NCBI RefSeq assembly: GCF_014192285.1
Contig: NZ_JACHXQ010000013.1
Coordinates: 1 to 64,000, forward strand
Length of the DNA stretch: 64,000 nt
From: Halomonas fontilapidosi
GTDB lineage: Bacteria; Pseudomonadota; Gammaproteobacteria; Pseudomonadales; Halomonadaceae
Direction: 5' to 3'
Below are positions 42,810 to 54,424 of the stretch, one piece after another (within the stretch, counting starts at the first letter, position 1; each line of letters starts with the position of its first letter). The translations under genes and the position numbers were made by a program. The notes beneath the pieces were generated by a model. That model worked only from the letters and a program-made list of their open reading frames with translations, was not told where the DNA came from and searched no databases.

Positions 42810-42813
42810 ATCC

Positions 42814-43173
42814 ATGCAAGTTGCCATTCTCATGACCCATGTGGCGATCGCCATCGCCCTGGTCGTCCTGATCCTGCTGCAGCAGGGCAAGGGCGCCGAA
42901 GCCGGTGCCGCCTTTGGTGGCGGTGCCTCTCAGACCGTATTCGGCTCGCAGGGTAGCGGTAGCTTCCTGGCGAAGTTCACCGGACTGCTGGCCGCTGCCT
43001 TTTTCGCCACCTCCCTGACCCTGGCGTGGTTTGCCTCCCAGGCCGGTGAAGCGCCCGAGGCTGGCATTCCCGATGCCGAGCTGATCGAGCAGCAGAATGC
43101 CGTGCCGACCCTTGACGATGGCGGTCGGGATGTGGATAATACTGCGCCAGCGCTGGAGGAAAGCGGCGACTGA
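42814..43173 (+). CDS. secG: Protein-export membrane subunit SecG
   Basis: Accessory subunit of the SecYEG translocon. The 119-aa product has two membrane helices (about residues 3-20 and 52-72). Between them is the conserved loop GAEAGAAFGGGASQTVFGSQ, then an acidic periplasmic tail. It starts 4 nt after the tpiA stop. Followed by tRNA-Leu and tRNA-fMet, as in E. coli. Confidence 0.95.
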   Translation: MQVAILMTHVAIAIALVVLILLQQGKGAEAGAAFGGGASQTVFGSQGSGSFLAKFTGLLAAAFFATSLTLAWFASQAGEAPEAGIPDAELIEQQNAVPTLDDGGRDVDNTAPALEESGD

Positions 43174-43196
43174 CGTCGTCATCCAGTCTCCCCTAT

Positions 43197-43283
43197 GCCG
43201 AAGTGGTGGAATTGGTAGACACGCTATCTTGAGGGGGTAGTGGCCTTATGGCCGTGCGGGTTCAAGTCCCGCCTTCGGCACCA
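43197..43283 (+). tRNA. tRNA-Leu (GAG anticodon)
   Basis: 87 nt, class II with a long variable arm. Acceptor GCCGAAG pairs with CUUCGGC; CCA is encoded. Anticodon stem-loop is CUAUC-UUGAGGG-GGUAG, with anticodon GAG. The T-arm CGGGUUCAAGUCCCG is normal. Equivalent to leuU between secG and metY in E. coli. Confidence 0.96.
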
Positions 43284-43349
43284 TATGCGAAGTGGTCGAC
43301 AGCGTCGTCGAGGCTTCGAAGCAGGATTGGCAGAATGCGGTGAAGCCGC

Positions 43350-43378
43350 TTGACGAAGCCGTCATGCGGGCTTAGAAT
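43350..43378 (+). promoter_or_regulatory. Sigma-70 promoter of the metY-rimP-nusA unit
   Basis: TTGACG at 43350-43355, exactly 17 nt, then TAGAAT at 43373-43378, ending 16 nt before the initiator tRNA. An excellent housekeeping promoter. Confidence 0.8.
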
Positions 43379-43394
43379 CACCGACCTAGATTGA

Positions 43395-43471
<77 letters not shown>

Positions 43472-43539
43472 TCTTCCTGGCAGGCATGCAGATTTCAGGG
43501 GCATGCCAGAGAGCCGAAGTGGTATACAGGTTTCTTGTG

Positions 43540-43567
43540 AAAGCCCCTTCCTGTGAAGGGGCTTTTT
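43540..43567 (+). terminator. Intrinsic terminator after tRNA-fMet, before rimP
   Basis: AAAGCCCCTTC-CTGT-GAAGGGGCTTT followed by a T-run. It would release the tRNA transcript and partly attenuate rimP-nusA-infB, as reported for metY in E. coli. Confidence 0.85.
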
Positions 43568-43686
43568 GTTAGCAGCTTGCCAGCCGGCGACGGCGGCGCT
43601 GTTCCGGGCAACGCCAATCAGCCACCTGACTCTTCTCTTTACTCCCGGCCAGGTGCCTGATGCAACGGCTGTAGGAGCTTTCTTCC

Positions 43687-44145
43687 GTGGCAATCAAGGA
43701 TGCTGCGCTACATGCGCTGATCGAGCCGGTGGTCTCCGCCATGGGGTTCGAGCTGTGGGGCATCGATCATCTGTCCCAGGGCAAACACTCGCGCCTGGTG
43801 ATCTATATCGATCATGATGACGGAGTGAGCGTGGACGATTGCGCTGACGTCAGTCGACAGGTCAGCGCGGTGCTCGATGTCGAGGATCCGGTGCCCGGTG
43901 AGTATCGACTGGAAGTCTCCTCGCCGGGCATGGACCGGCCGCTGTTCACCCTTGAGCAGTTCGGTCGCTACGCTGGCCATGTGGTCGCCGTGAAGCTGCG
44001 CGTGCCGTTCGACGGACGGCGCAAGTTCCAGGGACTGCTGGCCGGCGTCGAGAGCGATGAAGTGCTGCTGCAGGTCGGCGAAGAGGAGTATTGCTTTCCC
44101 ATCGAGAGCATCGATCAGGCGCGGGTCGTTCCGCAGTTCACATGA
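43687..44145 (+). CDS. rimP: Ribosome maturation factor RimP
   Basis: Needed for 30S subunit maturation. The 152-aa product starts at a GTG (AGGAG 10 nt upstream) and shows [40 protein letters not shown] and [13 protein letters not shown], all typical. First protein gene of the rimP-nusA-infB-rbfA-truB-rpsO-pnp cluster. Confidence 0.95.
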   Translation: MAIKDAALHALIEPVVSAMGFELWGIDHLSQGKHSRLVIYIDHDDGVSVDDCADVSRQVSAVLDVEDPVPGEYRLEVSSPGMDRPLFTLEQFGRYAGHVVAVKLRVPFDGRRKFQGLLAGVESDEVLLQVGEEEYCFPIESIDQARVVPQFT

Positions 44146-44188
44146 TCAGCTCGGTGTATAAGGACAGGTTCACTGGCGAGGCTAAGGC

Positions 44189-45682
44189 ATGAGTAAAGAA
44201 ATTCTGGCGGTCGTCGACGCGATCTCCAACGAGAAGGGGGTCTCCCGCGAGGTGATCTTCGAGGCCGTCGAGGCGGCCCTGGCCAGTGCATCGCGCAAGC
44301 GCTTCGAGAACGAGGAAGCCAGCGTGCGCGTGCACATCGATCGTGAGACCGGCGACTACGAGACGTTCCGTCGCTGGGTCGTGGTCGAGGACGATGACTT
44401 CGACGGGCCCGATGCCCAGATCAAGCTCTCCTTTGCCGAGCGTCGCGACCCGCCCCTGGGGCTGGGCGACGTGGTCGAGGAGCGCATCGAGAATGCCGCC
44501 TTTGGCCGTATTGCCGCCCAGACTGCCAAGCAAGTGATCGTGCAGAAGGTGCGCGAGGCCGAGCGGGCCGAGGTGGTGCGCCAGTATGCCGAGCGTGAGG
44601 GTGAACTGGTCGCCGGCATCGTCAAGAAGACCACGCGCGACGGGCTGATCATCGACCTCGGCGATAATGCAGAGGCATTCCTGCCGCGCAGCGAGATGAT
44701 TCCCGGCGAGCGCTACCGCATGAACGAGCGCGTCCGTGCGCTGCTGGTCAAGGTCGACCCCGAGGCACGCGGTGCCCAGCTGATCCTGTCGCGCACCTGC
44801 CCCGAGTTGATCATCGAGCTGTTCAGCATCGAAGTGCCGGAGATCGCCGAGCAGCTCATCGAGATCAAGGGCGCGGCACGCGATCCGGGCTCTCGCGCCA
44901 AGATCGCGGTCAAGACCAACGATCGCCGTATCGATCCGGTGGGTGCCTGTGTTGGCATGCGTGGTTCTCGGGTGCAGGCGGTGTCCACGGAGCTACAGAA
45001 CGAGCGCGTGGACATCGTGCTGTGGGACGACAACCCGGCCCAGCTGGTGATCAACGCCATGGCGCCGGCCGACGTCGCCTCGATTCTTGTCGATGAGGAA
45101 GCCCACGCCATGGATGTGGCCGTCGCCGAGGATAATCTCGCCCAGGCTATCGGTCGCAGTGGCCAGAACGTGCGCCTGGCCTCTGAACTCACCGGCTGGC
45201 GTCTCAACGTCATGACCGAGGAGGAGGCCGAGGACAAGCGCGACCAGGAGATCGACAGCCTGGTCGAGCATTTCATCCAGCACCTGGAGGTCGACGAAGA
45301 CGTGGCGCGCCTGCTGGTCGAAGAGGGCTTCACCTCACTGGAGGAAGTCGCCTACGTGCCGGTCGAGGAGATGCTGGAGATCGAGGAGTTCGACGAGGAG
45401 CTCATCGAGGAGCTGCGCGCTCGTGCCAAGGATGAACTACTGAACCTGGCCATCGCCTCCGAGGAGGAACTCGATGGCGCCCAGCCGGCCGACGACCTGC
45501 TGGAGATGGACGGTATGGACCGCCACCTGGCCTTTATCCTGGCCAGCCGAGGCATTGTCACCATGGAAGACCTGGCCGAGCAGTCCGTCGATGATCTGCT
45601 GGACATCGAGGGTATCGACGAGGAGCGCGCCGCGGCACTGATCATGACTGCCCGTGCGCCATGGTTCGAGAACGAACAGTAA
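44189..45682 (+). CDS. nusA: Transcription termination/antitermination factor NusA
   Basis: RNA-polymerase-associated factor controlling pausing, termination and antitermination. The 497-aa product contains the N-terminal RNAP-binding domain (residues 1-130) and an S1 domain (about 135-200, [20 protein letters not shown]). Two KH domains follow ([20 protein letters not shown] and [20 protein letters not shown]), then two acidic C-terminal helix-hairpin-helix repeats from about residue 365. Length fits gammaproteobacterial NusA with both AR repeats. Confidence 0.97.
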   Translation: MSKEILAVVDAISNEKGVSREVIFEAVEAALASASRKRFENEEASVRVHIDRETGDYETFRRWVVVEDDDFDGPDAQIKLSFAERRDPPLGLGDVVEERIENAAFGRIAAQTAKQVIVQKVREAERAEVVRQYAEREGELVAGIVKKTTRDGLIIDLGDNAEAFLPRSEMIPGERYRMNERVRALLVKVDPEARGAQLILSRTCPELIIELFSIEVPEIAEQLIEIKGAARDPGSRAKIAVKTNDRRIDPVGACVGMRGSRVQAVSTELQNERVDIVLWDDNPAQLVINAMAPADVASILVDEEAHAMDVAVAEDNLAQAIGRSGQNVRLASELTGWRLNVMTEEEAEDKRDQEIDSLVEHFIQHLEVDEDVARLLVEEGFTSLEEVAYVPVEEMLEIEEFDEELIEELRARAKDELLNLAIASEEELDGAQPADDLLEMDGMDRHLAFILASRGIVTMEDLAEQSVDDLLDIEGIDEERAAALIMTARAPWFENEQ

Positions 45683-45709
45683 ACGGGTCACGGGCTGAGG
45701 AGGGTCGTA

Positions 45710-48238
45710 ATGTCAGAAATGACCGTTAAGGATTTTGCAGCGAAGGTGGGGCGCGATGTGCCCCGCCTGCTGGAGCAGATGAAAGAAGCCGGGCTCGGCC
45801 AGAAGTCCGAGAGCGACGTGGTGTCCGAGGAGGACAAGCGTCAGCTGCTCGACTATCTCACCAAGAGCCACGGCGGCAGCGGCACAGGGGCGAAGAATCG
45901 CATCACCCTGACGCGCAAGACGCGCAGCCGCATCAAGACCGGCGAGCGCGGCAAGAGCATCGAGGTGCAGGTTCGCAAGAAGCGCACCTACGTCAAGCGC
46001 GCCGAGGAAGAAACCAAGCCCGAGCCGACAGAAGAGGCCGGACCCCGCCAGCTGGTGGGCGACATGGCCGATTCCCAGCAGGCCCAGGCTGCCAAGGATG
46101 CCCGCGAGGCCGAGGAAGCCAAGGCGCGCGCCGCCGAGGAGTCCGCTCGCGAGGCAGCCGCCAAGCTTGAGGCCGAGAAAGCGGCCGCCGAGCCTGAGAT
46201 TCCGGTGCCGGAACTCGACACCGCACCGCCCGCGGAGGAGCCTCCGGCGCCGCCCAAGGAGGGTCGCCCCGAGCCGCGCCGTGCCGCGGTCAAGAAGGCT
46301 ACGACCAAGTCCGGCGCTGGCAAGAAGGGCCGTGGCGAGCGGGATGACGACGATCGCGGTGATCGCGAGGAGCGTCGCCGTGGTGGCAAGAAGGCCAAGC
46401 GCGCCGAACGTCGTGGTGGTCGCCGCGGTGGCGTCGGCCAGGGCGGTGGCGGCAAGCACGGCTTCCAGAAGCCGACACAGCCGATCGTCCGTGAGGTCTC
46501 CATCCCCGAGTCGATCAGTGTCGCCGACCTGGCCGACAAGATGTCGATCAAGGCGAACGAGGTCATCAAGGCCATGTTCACCATGGGCGCGGCCGTGACC
46601 ATCAACCAGACCATCGACCAGGATACCGCGGCCATCGTGGTCGAGGAGATGGGCCACAAGCCCAAGCTGGTCAAGGACGATGCGCTGGAGACCGAGGTCC
46701 TCGAGGGCATCTCCTACGAGGGCGACGAGATCACTCGCTCGCCGGTGGTGACGGTCATGGGTCACGTCGACCACGGCAAGACCTCGCTGCTCGACTACAT
46801 CCGCAAGGCCAAGGTGGCCACTGGCGAAGCCGGCGGCATCACCCAGCATATCGGCGCCTACCATGTGGAAGATGACCACGGTGGGGTGACCTTCCTGGAT
46901 ACTCCGGGCCACGCGGCGTTTACCGCCATGCGTGCCCGCGGTGCCAAGGCCACCGACGTGGTCGTGCTGGTGGTGGCCGCCGATGACGGCGTCATGCCCC
47001 AGACCATCGAGGCGATTGAGCACTCGAAGGCTGCCGAGGTGCCGATGGTGGTCGCGGTCAACAAGATCGACAAGGCCGGCGCGGATCCGGACCGGGTCAA
47101 GAACGAGCTATCCCAGCACGGCGTGATCTCCGAGCAGTGGGGTGGCGACACCCAGTTCGTGCATGTGTCGGCGCACACTGGCGAAGGCATCGAGGAGCTG
47201 CTGGAATCCATCCAGCTGGTCTCCGAGGTGCTCGAGCTCAAGGCCGTGCCCGAGGCGCCCGGCAAGGGCGTGGTGGTCGAGTCGCGCCTGGACAAGGGAC
47301 GCGGCCCGGTGGCCACGGTGCTGGTCCAGAACGGCACCCTCAAGAAGGGCGACATCGTGCTCGCCGGCCTGCACTACGGCCGTGTGCGAGCGCTGACCAA
47401 CGAGCTGGGCAAGCAGGTCGATGAGGCCGGTCCCTCCACCCCGGTGGAGATCCAGGGTCTCGACGGCACCCCCGAGGCGGGTGACGACTTCATGGTGCTG
47501 GCCGACGAGAAGAAGGCCCGCGAGGTCGCCAACTTCCGTCAGGGCAAGTACCGCGAGGTGCGCCTGGCGCGTCAGCAGAAGGCCAAGCTGGAGAACATGT
47601 TCAGCCAGATGGGCCAGGATGTCGCCGCCAAGCTCAACATCGTGCTCAAGGCCGACGTCCAGGGTTCCCTGGAAGCGATCAAGGGCGCCCTGGAAGAGCT
47701 CTCCACCGACGAGGTGGAAGTGGCTGTGGTCTCCTCCGGCGTGGGCGGTATCACCGGTACCGATGCCAACCTGGCGCTGGCCAGTGATGCCATCGTGGTC
47801 GGCTTCAACGTGCGTGCCGATGCCGCGGCCCGCGAGATCATCGAGCGTGAAGGCCTGGATCTGCGCTACTACAGCGTCATCTACCAGCTGATCGACGAGG
47901 TCAAGCAGGCGATGAGCGGCATGCTGGCGCCGGAGTGGAAGGAAGAGATCGTCGGCGTGGCCGAAGTCCGCGACGTCTTCCGCGCGCCGAAGATCGGCGC
48001 CGTGGCCGGCTGCATGGTCGTCGAGGGCACCGTGCATCGCAACAAGAAGATCCGCGTGCTGCGTGACAACGTGGTGATCTACGAGGGCGAGCTCGAGTCG
48101 CTGCGCCGCTTCAAGGACGACGTCCAGGAAGTACGCAACGGCATGGAGTGCGGCATCGGCGTGAAGAACTACAACGATGTCCAGGTCGGCGACAAGATCG
48201 AGGTCTTCGATCAGGTCAAGGTCGAGCGGACGCTCTAA
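45710..48238 (+). CDS. infB: Translation initiation factor IF-2
   Basis: GTPase that places initiator tRNA on the 30S subunit. The 842-aa product has an N-terminal IF2N domain, a long charged Ala/Glu/Lys linker (about residues 100-250) with an Arg/Gly-rich patch, and a second IF2N. The G domain starts at [10 protein letters not shown] (about residue 351), with DTPGHAAF and NKIDK. Beta-barrel domains II and IV follow, ending KVERTL. The initiator tRNA it uses is encoded just upstream. Confidence 0.97.
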   Translation: MSEMTVKDFAAKVGRDVPRLLEQMKEAGLGQKSESDVVSEEDKRQLLDYLTKSHGGSGTGAKNRITLTRKTRSRIKTGERGKSIEVQVRKKRTYVKRAEEETKPEPTEEAGPRQLVGDMADSQQAQAAKDAREAEEAKARAAEESAREAAAKLEAEKAAAEPEIPVPELDTAPPAEEPPAPPKEGRPEPRRAAVKKATTKSGAGKKGRGERDDDDRGDREERRRGGKKAKRAERRGGRRGGVGQGGGGKHGFQKPTQPIVREVSIPESISVADLADKMSIKANEVIKAMFTMGAAVTINQTIDQDTAAIVVEEMGHKPKLVKDDALETEVLEGISYEGDEITRSPVVTVMGHVDHGKTSLLDYIRKAKVATGEAGGITQHIGAYHVEDDHGGVTFLDTPGHAAFTAMRARGAKATDVVVLVVAADDGVMPQTIEAIEHSKAAEVPMVVAVNKIDKAGADPDRVKNELSQHGVISEQWGGDTQFVHVSAHTGEGIEELLESIQLVSEVLELKAVPEAPGKGVVVESRLDKGRGPVATVLVQNGTLKKGDIVLAGLHYGRVRALTNELGKQVDEAGPSTPVEIQGLDGTPEAGDDFMVLADEKKAREVANFRQGKYREVRLARQQKAKLENMFSQMGQDVAAKLNIVLKADVQGSLEAIKGALEELSTDEVEVAVVSSGVGGITGTDANLALASDAIVVGFNVRADAAAREIIEREGLDLRYYSVIYQLIDEVKQAMSGMLAPEWKEEIVGVAEVRDVFRAPKIGAVAGCMVVEGTVHRNKKIRVLRDNVVIYEGELESLRRFKDDVQEVRNGMECGIGVKNYNDVQVGDKIEVFDQVKVERTL

Positions 48239-48256
48239 GGGCCCCAGGAGTCGACC

Positions 48257-48715
48257 ATGCGGGAATTCAAGCGTACCGACCGGGTAGCCGACCAGCTCCA
48301 GAAGGAGCTGGCGGTGCTCATCCAGCGCGAGGTCAAGGACCCGCGCCTGGGCATGGTCACGGTCAGCGGCGTCGAGGTCAGTCGCGACCTCGGCTATGCC
48401 GATGTCCACGTGACCCTGCTGGGCGAGCAGAGCCCGGAGCGCATCAAGGAGAACCTGGCGGTGCTCAAGCGGGCCGCCGGTTTCCTGCGCAGCCAGATCG
48501 CCCGTCGCATCAAGCTGCGTCATGTGCCGGAACTGCGCTTCCACTATGACGAGAGCGTGGTGCGCGGTCAGCGACTCTCCTCGTTGATCGACGAGGCCGT
48601 CGCCAGCGATCAGGCCCAGCATGACGAGGAGTCCGACCGCCATCCGCAAGACGGTTCGGTCGACGATGGTTCGGCAGAAGACGGTGACTCGCCAGAAACA
48701 GGTGAGCGCGACTGA
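48257..48715 (+). CDS. rbfA: 30S ribosome-binding factor RbfA
   Basis: Assists 16S rRNA 5'-end maturation and cold adaptation. The 152-aa product starts MREFKRTDRVADQLQKELAV, with KDPRLGMVTVSGVEVSRDLG and FLRSQIARRIKLRHVPELRF. A longer than usual acidic tail after residue 120 (HDEESDRHPQDGSVDDG) may reflect a halophile proteome. Its TGA overlaps the truB ATG. Confidence 0.95.
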   Translation: MREFKRTDRVADQLQKELAVLIQREVKDPRLGMVTVSGVEVSRDLGYADVHVTLLGEQSPERIKENLAVLKRAAGFLRSQIARRIKLRHVPELRFHYDESVVRGQRLSSLIDEAVASDQAQHDEESDRHPQDGSVDDGSAEDGDSPETGERD

Positions 48716-49632
48716 TGGCACGGCGGCGTCGTGGACTGCCGGTGAACGGCGTGCTGCTGCTGGACAAGCCTGCGGGCCTGTCCAGCAACCATGCCCTGCA
48801 GCGGGCCCGGCGCCTGTTCCAGGCGCAGAAAGCCGGTCACACGGGAACGCTGGACCCCATGGCCACCGGCCTGCTGCCGGTATGCTTCGGCGAGGCGACC
48901 AAGTTCTCTGCCCACCTGTTGGAGGCCGACAAGGTCTACCGCACTCGGGTGGAGCTCGGCGCGATCACCGATACCGGCGATGCCGAGGGCGAGGTGGTTG
49001 AGCGCCGTAAGGTGCCCCGGTTGACCGAGCCCGACATCGAGGGCGTGCTGACGCGCTTTCGCGGCGAGATCGAGCAGGTGCCGCCGATGTACTCGGCCCT
49101 CAAGCACCAGGGGCGCAAGCTCTATGAACTGGCTCGCGAGGGCAAGTCGATCGAGCGTGCAGCGAGGCGCGTGACGGTGTATGATGCGCGCCTTCTTTCC
49201 CTTGCCGACACCGCCTTCGACCTTGAAGCGCGCGTCAGCAAGGGGACCTATATCCGGACCCTGGCCGAGGACATCGGTCAGGCGCTGGGCTGCGGAGCGC
49301 ATATCAGCGCGCTGCGCCGCCTGGCAACGGGCCCCTTCACGAGCGAGGGCATGTTGACCCTCGACGCGTTGGAGGCCCTGCCCGGCCAGCCCGAGCGCGA
49401 GGCGGTGCTGCTGCCCGTCGACGTGCTGGTCGACCACCTGCCGCGGCTCGAGGTCGATGCCACGGCGGCCAGCCGGCTGACCCATGGCCAGCCGGCCCAG
49501 GTCGATGCCGGCGAACTGGCCGAGGGCGAGGCGGCAAGACTCTACTGCGACGAGGCCTTTCTGGGCCTCGGCGTGGTGGCGGGGCCACAGGAGGTGGCGC
49601 CGAAACGGCTGTTGAGCAGCGCAGCCGAGTGA
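48715..49632 (+). CDS. truB: tRNA pseudouridine-55 synthase TruB
   Basis: Makes pseudouridine 55 in the T-loop of tRNAs. The 305-aa product shows [39 protein letters not shown] with the catalytic Asp, and [18 protein letters not shown]. The [16 protein letters not shown] segment precedes a C-terminal PUA-like region. Coupled to rbfA (TGATG). Confidence 0.96.
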   Translation: MARRRRGLPVNGVLLLDKPAGLSSNHALQRARRLFQAQKAGHTGTLDPMATGLLPVCFGEATKFSAHLLEADKVYRTRVELGAITDTGDAEGEVVERRKVPRLTEPDIEGVLTRFRGEIEQVPPMYSALKHQGRKLYELAREGKSIERAARRVTVYDARLLSLADTAFDLEARVSKGTYIRTLAEDIGQALGCGAHISALRRLATGPFTSEGMLTLDALEALPGQPEREAVLLPVDVLVDHLPRLEVDATAASRLTHGQPAQVDAGELAEGEAARLYCDEAFLGLGVVAGPQEVAPKRLLSSAAE

Positions 49633-49711
49633 AGGGAGAGACGCCCGAGACTGCAAATATGCGTGGTCTCACACACTCATCATTCAGGCATATTGCTTAC
49701 TGGAGAGACAG

Positions 49712-49981
49712 ATGGCACTGACAGCCGAGCAGAAGTCCACAATCGTCAATGAGTACGGTCGTGGCGAGAACGACACCGGTTCCCCCGAAGTGCAGGTGGC
49801 CCTGCTGAGCGCCAACATCGATGGCCTGCAGGACCACTTCAAGACCAACAAGCAGGATCACCACTCCCGTCGTGGCCTGATCCGCATGGTCAACCAGCGC
49901 CGCAAGCTGCTGGACTACCTGAAGCGCAAGGACTTCGAGCGCTATCAGTCGCTGATCCAGCGTCTGGGCCTGCGCCGCTAA
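49712..49981 (+). CDS. rpsO: Small ribosomal subunit protein uS15
   Basis: Binds the 16S central domain and bridges subunits. The 89-aa protein is full length: [40 protein letters not shown] and a LIQRLGLRR end. GGAG lies upstream. Followed by a strong terminator and pnp, as in E. coli, where rpsO and pnp transcripts are processed by RNases. Confidence 0.97.
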   Translation: MALTAEQKSTIVNEYGRGENDTGSPEVQVALLSANIDGLQDHFKTNKQDHHSRRGLIRMVNQRRKLLDYLKRKDFERYQSLIQRLGLRR

Positions 49982-50004
49982 GCGACGCATCCCATGCGGT
50001 TATG

Positions 50005-50034
50005 AAACGGGCAGCCTTCGGGCTGCCCGTTTTG
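50005..50034 (+). terminator. rpsO terminator
   Basis: AAACGGGCAGCC-TTCG-GGCTGCCCGTTT with a UUCG tetraloop and trailing T residues. The 283 nt from here to pnp hold no other gene; they would form the pnp leader. Confidence 0.9.
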
Positions 50035-50317
50035 TATTGGTAAGTGTGCGATTTCAAATAGTTATTGGAGTCATGAAAAGCGAGGGGCGCTGGGGGCAAG
50101 TCGAAGAGAAGGTCCTACGCCATGGATGGCGTCGGTAGCGTACAGGGAAGTATTCACAGCGCCTCCTCGAAGGCTTGCCGCCAGATCAGGCCCGAGCGAC
50201 GAATGCTGATGCGATAGCCAGGAAATGCCGCCAACCGGTGGCCGCCGCGGGCGTCAACCCCTAAAATGGTCGCCGAGTCAAAACGACCCAAACACAGAAA
50301 AGTTGAAGGAAGTCGCC

Positions 50318-52453
50318 GTGAATCCGGTCAAGAAAACGTTTCAGTACGGTCGCAGCACCGTCACCCTGGAAACCGGGCGCATCGCCCGCCAGGCCAGCGG
50401 TGCCGTGATGGTCACCATGGACGACACCGTGGTGCTGTGCACTGTGGTGGCCAGGAAGGAGGCTAACCCTGCGCAGCCCTTCTTCCCGCTCTCCGTCCAC
50501 TATCAGGAGAAGACCTACGCGGTCGGCAAGATTCCCGGCGGCTTCTTCAAGCGCGAGGGGCGTCCCACCGAGAAGGAGACCCTGACCTCGCGGCTGATCG
50601 ATCGCCCGATCCGCCCGCTCTTCCCCAAGGGCTTCATGAACGAGGTGCAGGTGGTCTGCTCGGTGCTCTCCACCGACCGCAACCATGATCCGGACATTGC
50701 CGCGATGCTTGGCACCTCCGCTGCCCTGGCCATCTCCGGTGTGCCCTTCAATGGCCCGATTGCGGCCGCGCGGGTGGGCTTCACCGAGGACAACGGCTAC
50801 TTCCTCAACCCCACTGTCGAGGAACTGAGCGACTCCGAGCTCAACATGGTCGTCGCCGGCACCGAGAAGGCGGTGCTGATGGTCGAGTCCGAGGCCAACG
50901 AACTGCTCGAGGACGAGATGCTCGGTGCGGTGCTCTACGCCCATCAGGAGATGCAGGTGGCCATCCAGGCCATCAACGAGCTGACCGCCGAGGCTGGCAA
51001 GCCGAAGTGGGAGTGGCAGGCGCCGGCCGAGAATGCCGCGCTCAAGGCCGCCATGGCCGATGCCTACGAGCAGAAGGTCGGCGAAGCCTATCGCATCACC
51101 GACAAGATGGCCCGCCAGGACGCCCTCGCGGCGCTCAAGGATCAGGCCGTCGAGCAGCTCGCCGGCGAGGAAGAGGGAAAGTTCGACGCCGATGAGGTCA
51201 AGGGCGCCTTTGCCGGTCTGGAGAAGCGCGTGGTGCGTTCGCGCGTGGTCAAGGGCGAGCCGCGCATCGACGGCCGCGATCACAAGACCGTGCGTCCGCT
51301 CTCCATCGAGGTCGGCACCCTGCCCAAGACCCACGGCTCGGCGATCTTCACGCGCGGCGAGACCCAGGCGATCGTGGTGGCGACGCTGGGCACCCTGCGT
51401 GATTCCCAGCTGATCGAGTCGCTGGAGGGCGAGCGCAAGGACCGCTTCTTGCTGCACTACAACTTCCCGCCTTACAGCGTGGGCGAGGCCGGTTTCATGG
51501 GCGGCCCAAAGCGCCGCGAGATCGGCCACGGACGCCTGGCGCGGCGCGGCGTGCAAGCAATGCTGCCCGACGACGCGGATTTCCCCTATACCATCCGCGT
51601 GGTCTCGGAGATCACCGAGTCCAATGGCTCGAGCTCCATGGCCTCCGTATGCGGCTCGTCGCTGGCGCTGATGGATGCCGGCGTGCCGATGAAGGCGCCG
51701 GTGGCCGGCATCGCCATGGGCCTGGTCAAGGACGAGGATGGCTTCGCCGTACTCACCGATATCCTGGGTGACGAGGATCATCTCGGCGACATGGACTTCA
51801 AGGTGGCCGGCTCGGCCTCTGGCGTGACGGCCCTGCAGATGGACATCAAGATCGAGGGCATCAACGAGGAGATCATGGAGGTGGCCCTGCAGCAGGCCTA
51901 TGAGGCCCGCCAGCAGATCCTCGAGCAGATGAACGAGGTGATCGGCAAGAGCCGTGCCGAGGTCTCCGAGAATGCGCCCTCCATGGCGACCATCAAGATC
52001 GATCCGGAGAAGATCCGCGACGTCATCGGCAAGGGCGGCGCGACGATTCGCAAGATCTGCGAGGATACCGGTGCCTCCATCGACCTGGACGACGACGGTA
52101 CCGTGCGCATCTACGCCGAGGACAAGTCGGCGGCCAAGGCGGCCATCGACACCGTGCTGGCGATCACCGCCGAGCCCGAGATCGGCAAGCTCTATCGCGG
52201 CAAGGTGGTGCGCATCGCCGACTTCGGTGCCTTCGTCAACATCATGCCGGGCACCGACGGCCTGGTGCACATCTCCCAGATCGTGCCGGAGCGGGTCAAC
52301 GACGTGCGTGACTTCCTCAACGAGGGCGACGAGCCCATCGTCAAGGTGCTCGACATCGACAACCGCAACCGAGTGAAGCTCACCATCAAGGAGATCACGC
52401 CGGAAGAGAAAGCGGCATTCGAGGCCGAGGAGGCCGCTGAGCCAGCGCTGTAA
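50318..52453 (+). CDS. pnp: Polyribonucleotide nucleotidyltransferase (PNPase)
   Basis: Phosphorolytic 3'-5' exoribonuclease, core of the degradosome. The 711-aa product begins with a GTG ([24 protein letters not shown] 8 nt upstream). It has two RNase PH-like domains ([11 protein letters not shown] and [12 protein letters not shown]), then a KH domain ([20 protein letters not shown]) near residue 565 and an S1 domain ([20 protein letters not shown]). The extended frame upstream is not conserved. Normal length. Confidence 0.97.
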   Translation: MNPVKKTFQYGRSTVTLETGRIARQASGAVMVTMDDTVVLCTVVARKEANPAQPFFPLSVHYQEKTYAVGKIPGGFFKREGRPTEKETLTSRLIDRPIRPLFPKGFMNEVQVVCSVLSTDRNHDPDIAAMLGTSAALAISGVPFNGPIAAARVGFTEDNGYFLNPTVEELSDSELNMVVAGTEKAVLMVESEANELLEDEMLGAVLYAHQEMQVAIQAINELTAEAGKPKWEWQAPAENAALKAAMADAYEQKVGEAYRITDKMARQDALAALKDQAVEQLAGEEEGKFDADEVKGAFAGLEKRVVRSRVVKGEPRIDGRDHKTVRPLSIEVGTLPKTHGSAIFTRGETQAIVVATLGTLRDSQLIESLEGERKDRFLLHYNFPPYSVGEAGFMGGPKRREIGHGRLARRGVQAMLPDDADFPYTIRVVSEITESNGSSSMASVCGSSLALMDAGVPMKAPVAGIAMGLVKDEDGFAVLTDILGDEDHLGDMDFKVAGSASGVTALQMDIKIEGINEEIMEVALQQAYEARQQILEQMNEVIGKSRAEVSENAPSMATIKIDPEKIRDVIGKGGATIRKICEDTGASIDLDDDGTVRIYAEDKSAAKAAIDTVLAITAEPEIGKLYRGKVVRIADFGAFVNIMPGTDGLVHISQIVPERVNDVRDFLNEGDEPIVKVLDIDNRNRVKLTIKEITPEEKAAFEAEEAAEPAL

Positions 52454-52501
52454 GCGACCGCCTTTGGCGAGCCGCAAGCGCCAAGGAACAAGGCGCAAGG
52501 A

Positions 52502-52535
52502 AAACCGCCGCGGGGGCTACCCCCCGCGGCGGTTT
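52502..52535 (+). terminator. pnp terminator
   Basis: AAACCGCCGCGGGGG / CCCCCGCGGCGGTTT, 15-bp perfect stem, CTAC loop, followed by CTTGT. Confidence 0.85.
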
Positions 52536-52559
52536 CTTGTGTAGGCAGGTCGAAACGAA

Positions 52560-52588
52560 CATGCCCCGGGAGCCAATCCCGGGGCATG
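52560..52588 (-). terminator. Terminator-like hairpin for the acetyltransferase gene
   Basis: CATGCCCCGGGA / TCCCGGGGCATG, 12-bp perfect stem with a 5-nt loop, downstream of the minus-strand gene. Followed on that strand by TTCGTTTCG. Confidence 0.65.
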
Positions 52589-52618
52589 CTGTCAGCTTGG
52601 CGCTTGGCGCTTGGCGCT

Positions 52619-53794
52619 TTAGCGCTCGATGGCCAGGGCCACGCCCTGTCCGCCGCCGATGCAGAGGGTGGCGAGGCCCTTCTTGGCATCGCGGGCGATC
52701 ATTTCGTGGACCAGGGTCACCAGGATGCGGCAGCCGGAAGCGCCGATCGGGTGGCCGATGGCGATCGCGCCACCGTTGACGTTGATTTTGGAGGCATCCC
52801 AGCCCAGTTCCTTGTTCACCGACAGGGCCTGGGCGGCGAAGGCCTCATTGGCTTCGATCAGGTCCAACTCATCCAGGCTCCAGCCGGCCTTCTCCAGGCA
52901 GCGGCGGGTTGCCGGCGCCGGACCGATACCCATGATCGACGGGTCGACGCCGGCATTGCTGTAGGCCTTGATGCGGGCCAGCGGCTCGAGGCCCAGCGCC
53001 TTGGCCTTGTCGGCGGAACAGAGCATCACCACGGCGGCGCCATCATTGATGGAGGAGGCATTGCCGGCGGTGACGGAGCCGTCCTTCTTGAAGGCGGGGC
53101 GCATGCCGCCAAGCTTCTCGGCGGTCACGTCGCGCGGGCCCTCATCGGTATCGAAGACCACCGGGTCACCCTTGCGCTGGGGGATTTCCACCGGAACGAT
53201 CTGCCCCTTGAACCTGCCCTCCCTGATGGCGGCAGCGGCCTTCTGCTGGGAGCCGGCGGCGAACTCGTCCATCTCCTCGCGGGTGATGCCGTACTTTTCG
53301 GCCAGGTTCTCGGCGGTGATGCCCATGTGGTAGTTGTTGAAGGCGTCCCACAGGCCGTCGTGGACCATGGTGTCAATGGCCTTCCAGTCGCCCATGCGCT
53401 GGCCGGTGCGAGAGTTGGGCAGCACGTGAGGCGAGGCGGACATGTTCTCCTGGCCGCCGGCCAGCACCACGTCGGCATCGCCGAGCATGATGGCCTGGGC
53501 ACCCAGGTGCAGCGCCTTGAGGCCCGACCCGCACACCTTGTTGATGGTCATGGCCGGCACCGCATCCGGTAGGCCCGCCTTGATGGAGGCCTGTCGGGCG
53601 GGGTTCTGGCCGACCCCGGCGGTGAGCACTTGGCCGAGCAGTACCTCGTCGATCTGGTCTCCGGCGACGCCGGTGGTGGAGAGGATGTCCTTGATGACAT
53701 GGGCACCCAGGTCGCTGGCCGGGATGCCGGCCAGGGAGCCGCCGAAGGTGCCGACGGCAGTGCGGCGAGCGGCAACAATCACCACGTCTTGCAT
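52619..53794 (-). CDS. Acetyl-CoA C-acetyltransferase (thiolase)
   Basis: Condenses two acetyl-CoA to acetoacetyl-CoA, or the reverse. In halomonads this can feed polyhydroxybutyrate or degrade acetoacetate. The 391-aa product starts [20 protein letters not shown]. The nucleophilic Cys88 lies in [11 protein letters not shown]; the C-terminal GHPIGASG (His) and [13 protein letters not shown] (Cys) complete the active site. AGGAG lies before ATG 53794; the upstream extension is spurious. No phaB or phaC lies beside it, so the pathway (PhaA or AtoB type) cannot be fixed. Confidence 0.93.
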   Translation of the reverse strand: MQDVVIVAARRTAVGTFGGSLAGIPASDLGAHVIKDILSTTGVAGDQIDEVLLGQVLTAGVGQNPARQASIKAGLPDAVPAMTINKVCGSGLKALHLGAQAIMLGDADVVLAGGQENMSASPHVLPNSRTGQRMGDWKAIDTMVHDGLWDAFNNYHMGITAENLAEKYGITREEMDEFAAGSQQKAAAAIREGRFKGQIVPVEIPQRKGDPVVFDTDEGPRDVTAEKLGGMRPAFKKDGSVTAGNASSINDGAAVVMLCSADKAKALGLEPLARIKAYSNAGVDPSIMGIGPAPATRRCLEKAGWSLDELDLIEANEAFAAQALSVNKELGWDASKINVNGGAIAIGHPIGASGCRILVTLVHEMIARDAKKGLATLCIGGGQGVALAIER

Positions 53795-53974
53795 GGGAGA
53801 TACTCCTGAAGAATGACTAGCGGGCTTGCGGCCATGTCTAGAGGACAACCTGAGCTCTCGGCGGTCTCAGACAGAGCCGGGTCCTTCAGCATAGGGGACG
53901 CTTGTGCGTCGCGGCAATGCTTCCATGGCCCAAAGCGCAGGGAAGCGCTGGGTAAGCGGCATGAGAAGGGGGAT

Positions 53975-53996
53975 ATGGCACCCCGCCGGGTGCCAT
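53975..53996. terminator. Hairpin downstream of panD
   Basis: ATGGCACCC-CGCC-GGGTGCCAT, 9-bp stem, just after the panD stop on the minus strand; no U-run. The rest of 53795-54008 shows no gene. Confidence 0.5.
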
Positions 53997-54008
53997 GACG
54001 GCCGGATG

Positions 54009-54389
54009 TCAGGCCAGCTGAACGGGGATGGCGTTGCTGGTGTGACTGACCACATTGCCTTCCTGTAGATAGACCAGGGCCGGCGCATGCGCCTCGAGTT
54101 CGGCCTCGCTGTAATGGGCATAGCTGCAGATGATCACGCGCTGTCCGGCACTGGCCAGGTGCGCCGCCGCGCCGTTCACCGAGATGACTCTGGAGCCCTC
54201 TTCCGCGCGTATGGCGTAGGTGGTGAAACGCTGGCCATTCTCGACGTTGTAGATCTGGATCTGTTCATTCTCGCGGATGCCGGACATATCGAGCAGCTCA
54301 CCGTCGATGGCGCAGGAGCCCTCGTAGTTGAGTACGGCATGGGTAACGCGGGCCATGTGCAGCTTGGCCTTGAGCATGATGGTATGCAT
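54009..54389 (-). CDS. panD: Aspartate 1-decarboxylase PanD
   Basis: Makes beta-alanine for pantothenate with a self-generated pyruvoyl group. The 126-aa proenzyme has the Gly24-Ser25 autocleavage site in YEGSCAID. The residue number matches E. coli exactly, which supports the start at ATG 54389. Other motifs are [14 protein letters not shown] and [20 protein letters not shown]. Last gene of the panB-panC-panD run. Confidence 0.96.
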   Translation of the reverse strand: MHTIMLKAKLHMARVTHAVLNYEGSCAIDGELLDMSGIRENEQIQIYNVENGQRFTTYAIRAEEGSRVISVNGAAAHLASAGQRVIICSYAHYSEAELEAHAPALVYLQEGNVVSHTSNAIPVQLA

Positions 54390-54424
54390 GAAGCAGGGTT
54401 CCTCTGGTTGACGGCGCCACGCCC

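Larger units (their letters stand above)
52476..52622. repeat. Heptad-periodic repeat array around the pnp terminator
   Basis: Left arm: 7-mers AAGCGCC, AAGGAAC, AAGGCGC, AAGGAAA (52476-52503), preceded by a fifth degenerate unit GAGCCGC. Right arm: GCTTGGC three times in tandem, then GCTTTAG (52595-52622). Two terminator hairpins lie between the arms. Same layout as behind greA. Confidence 0.7.
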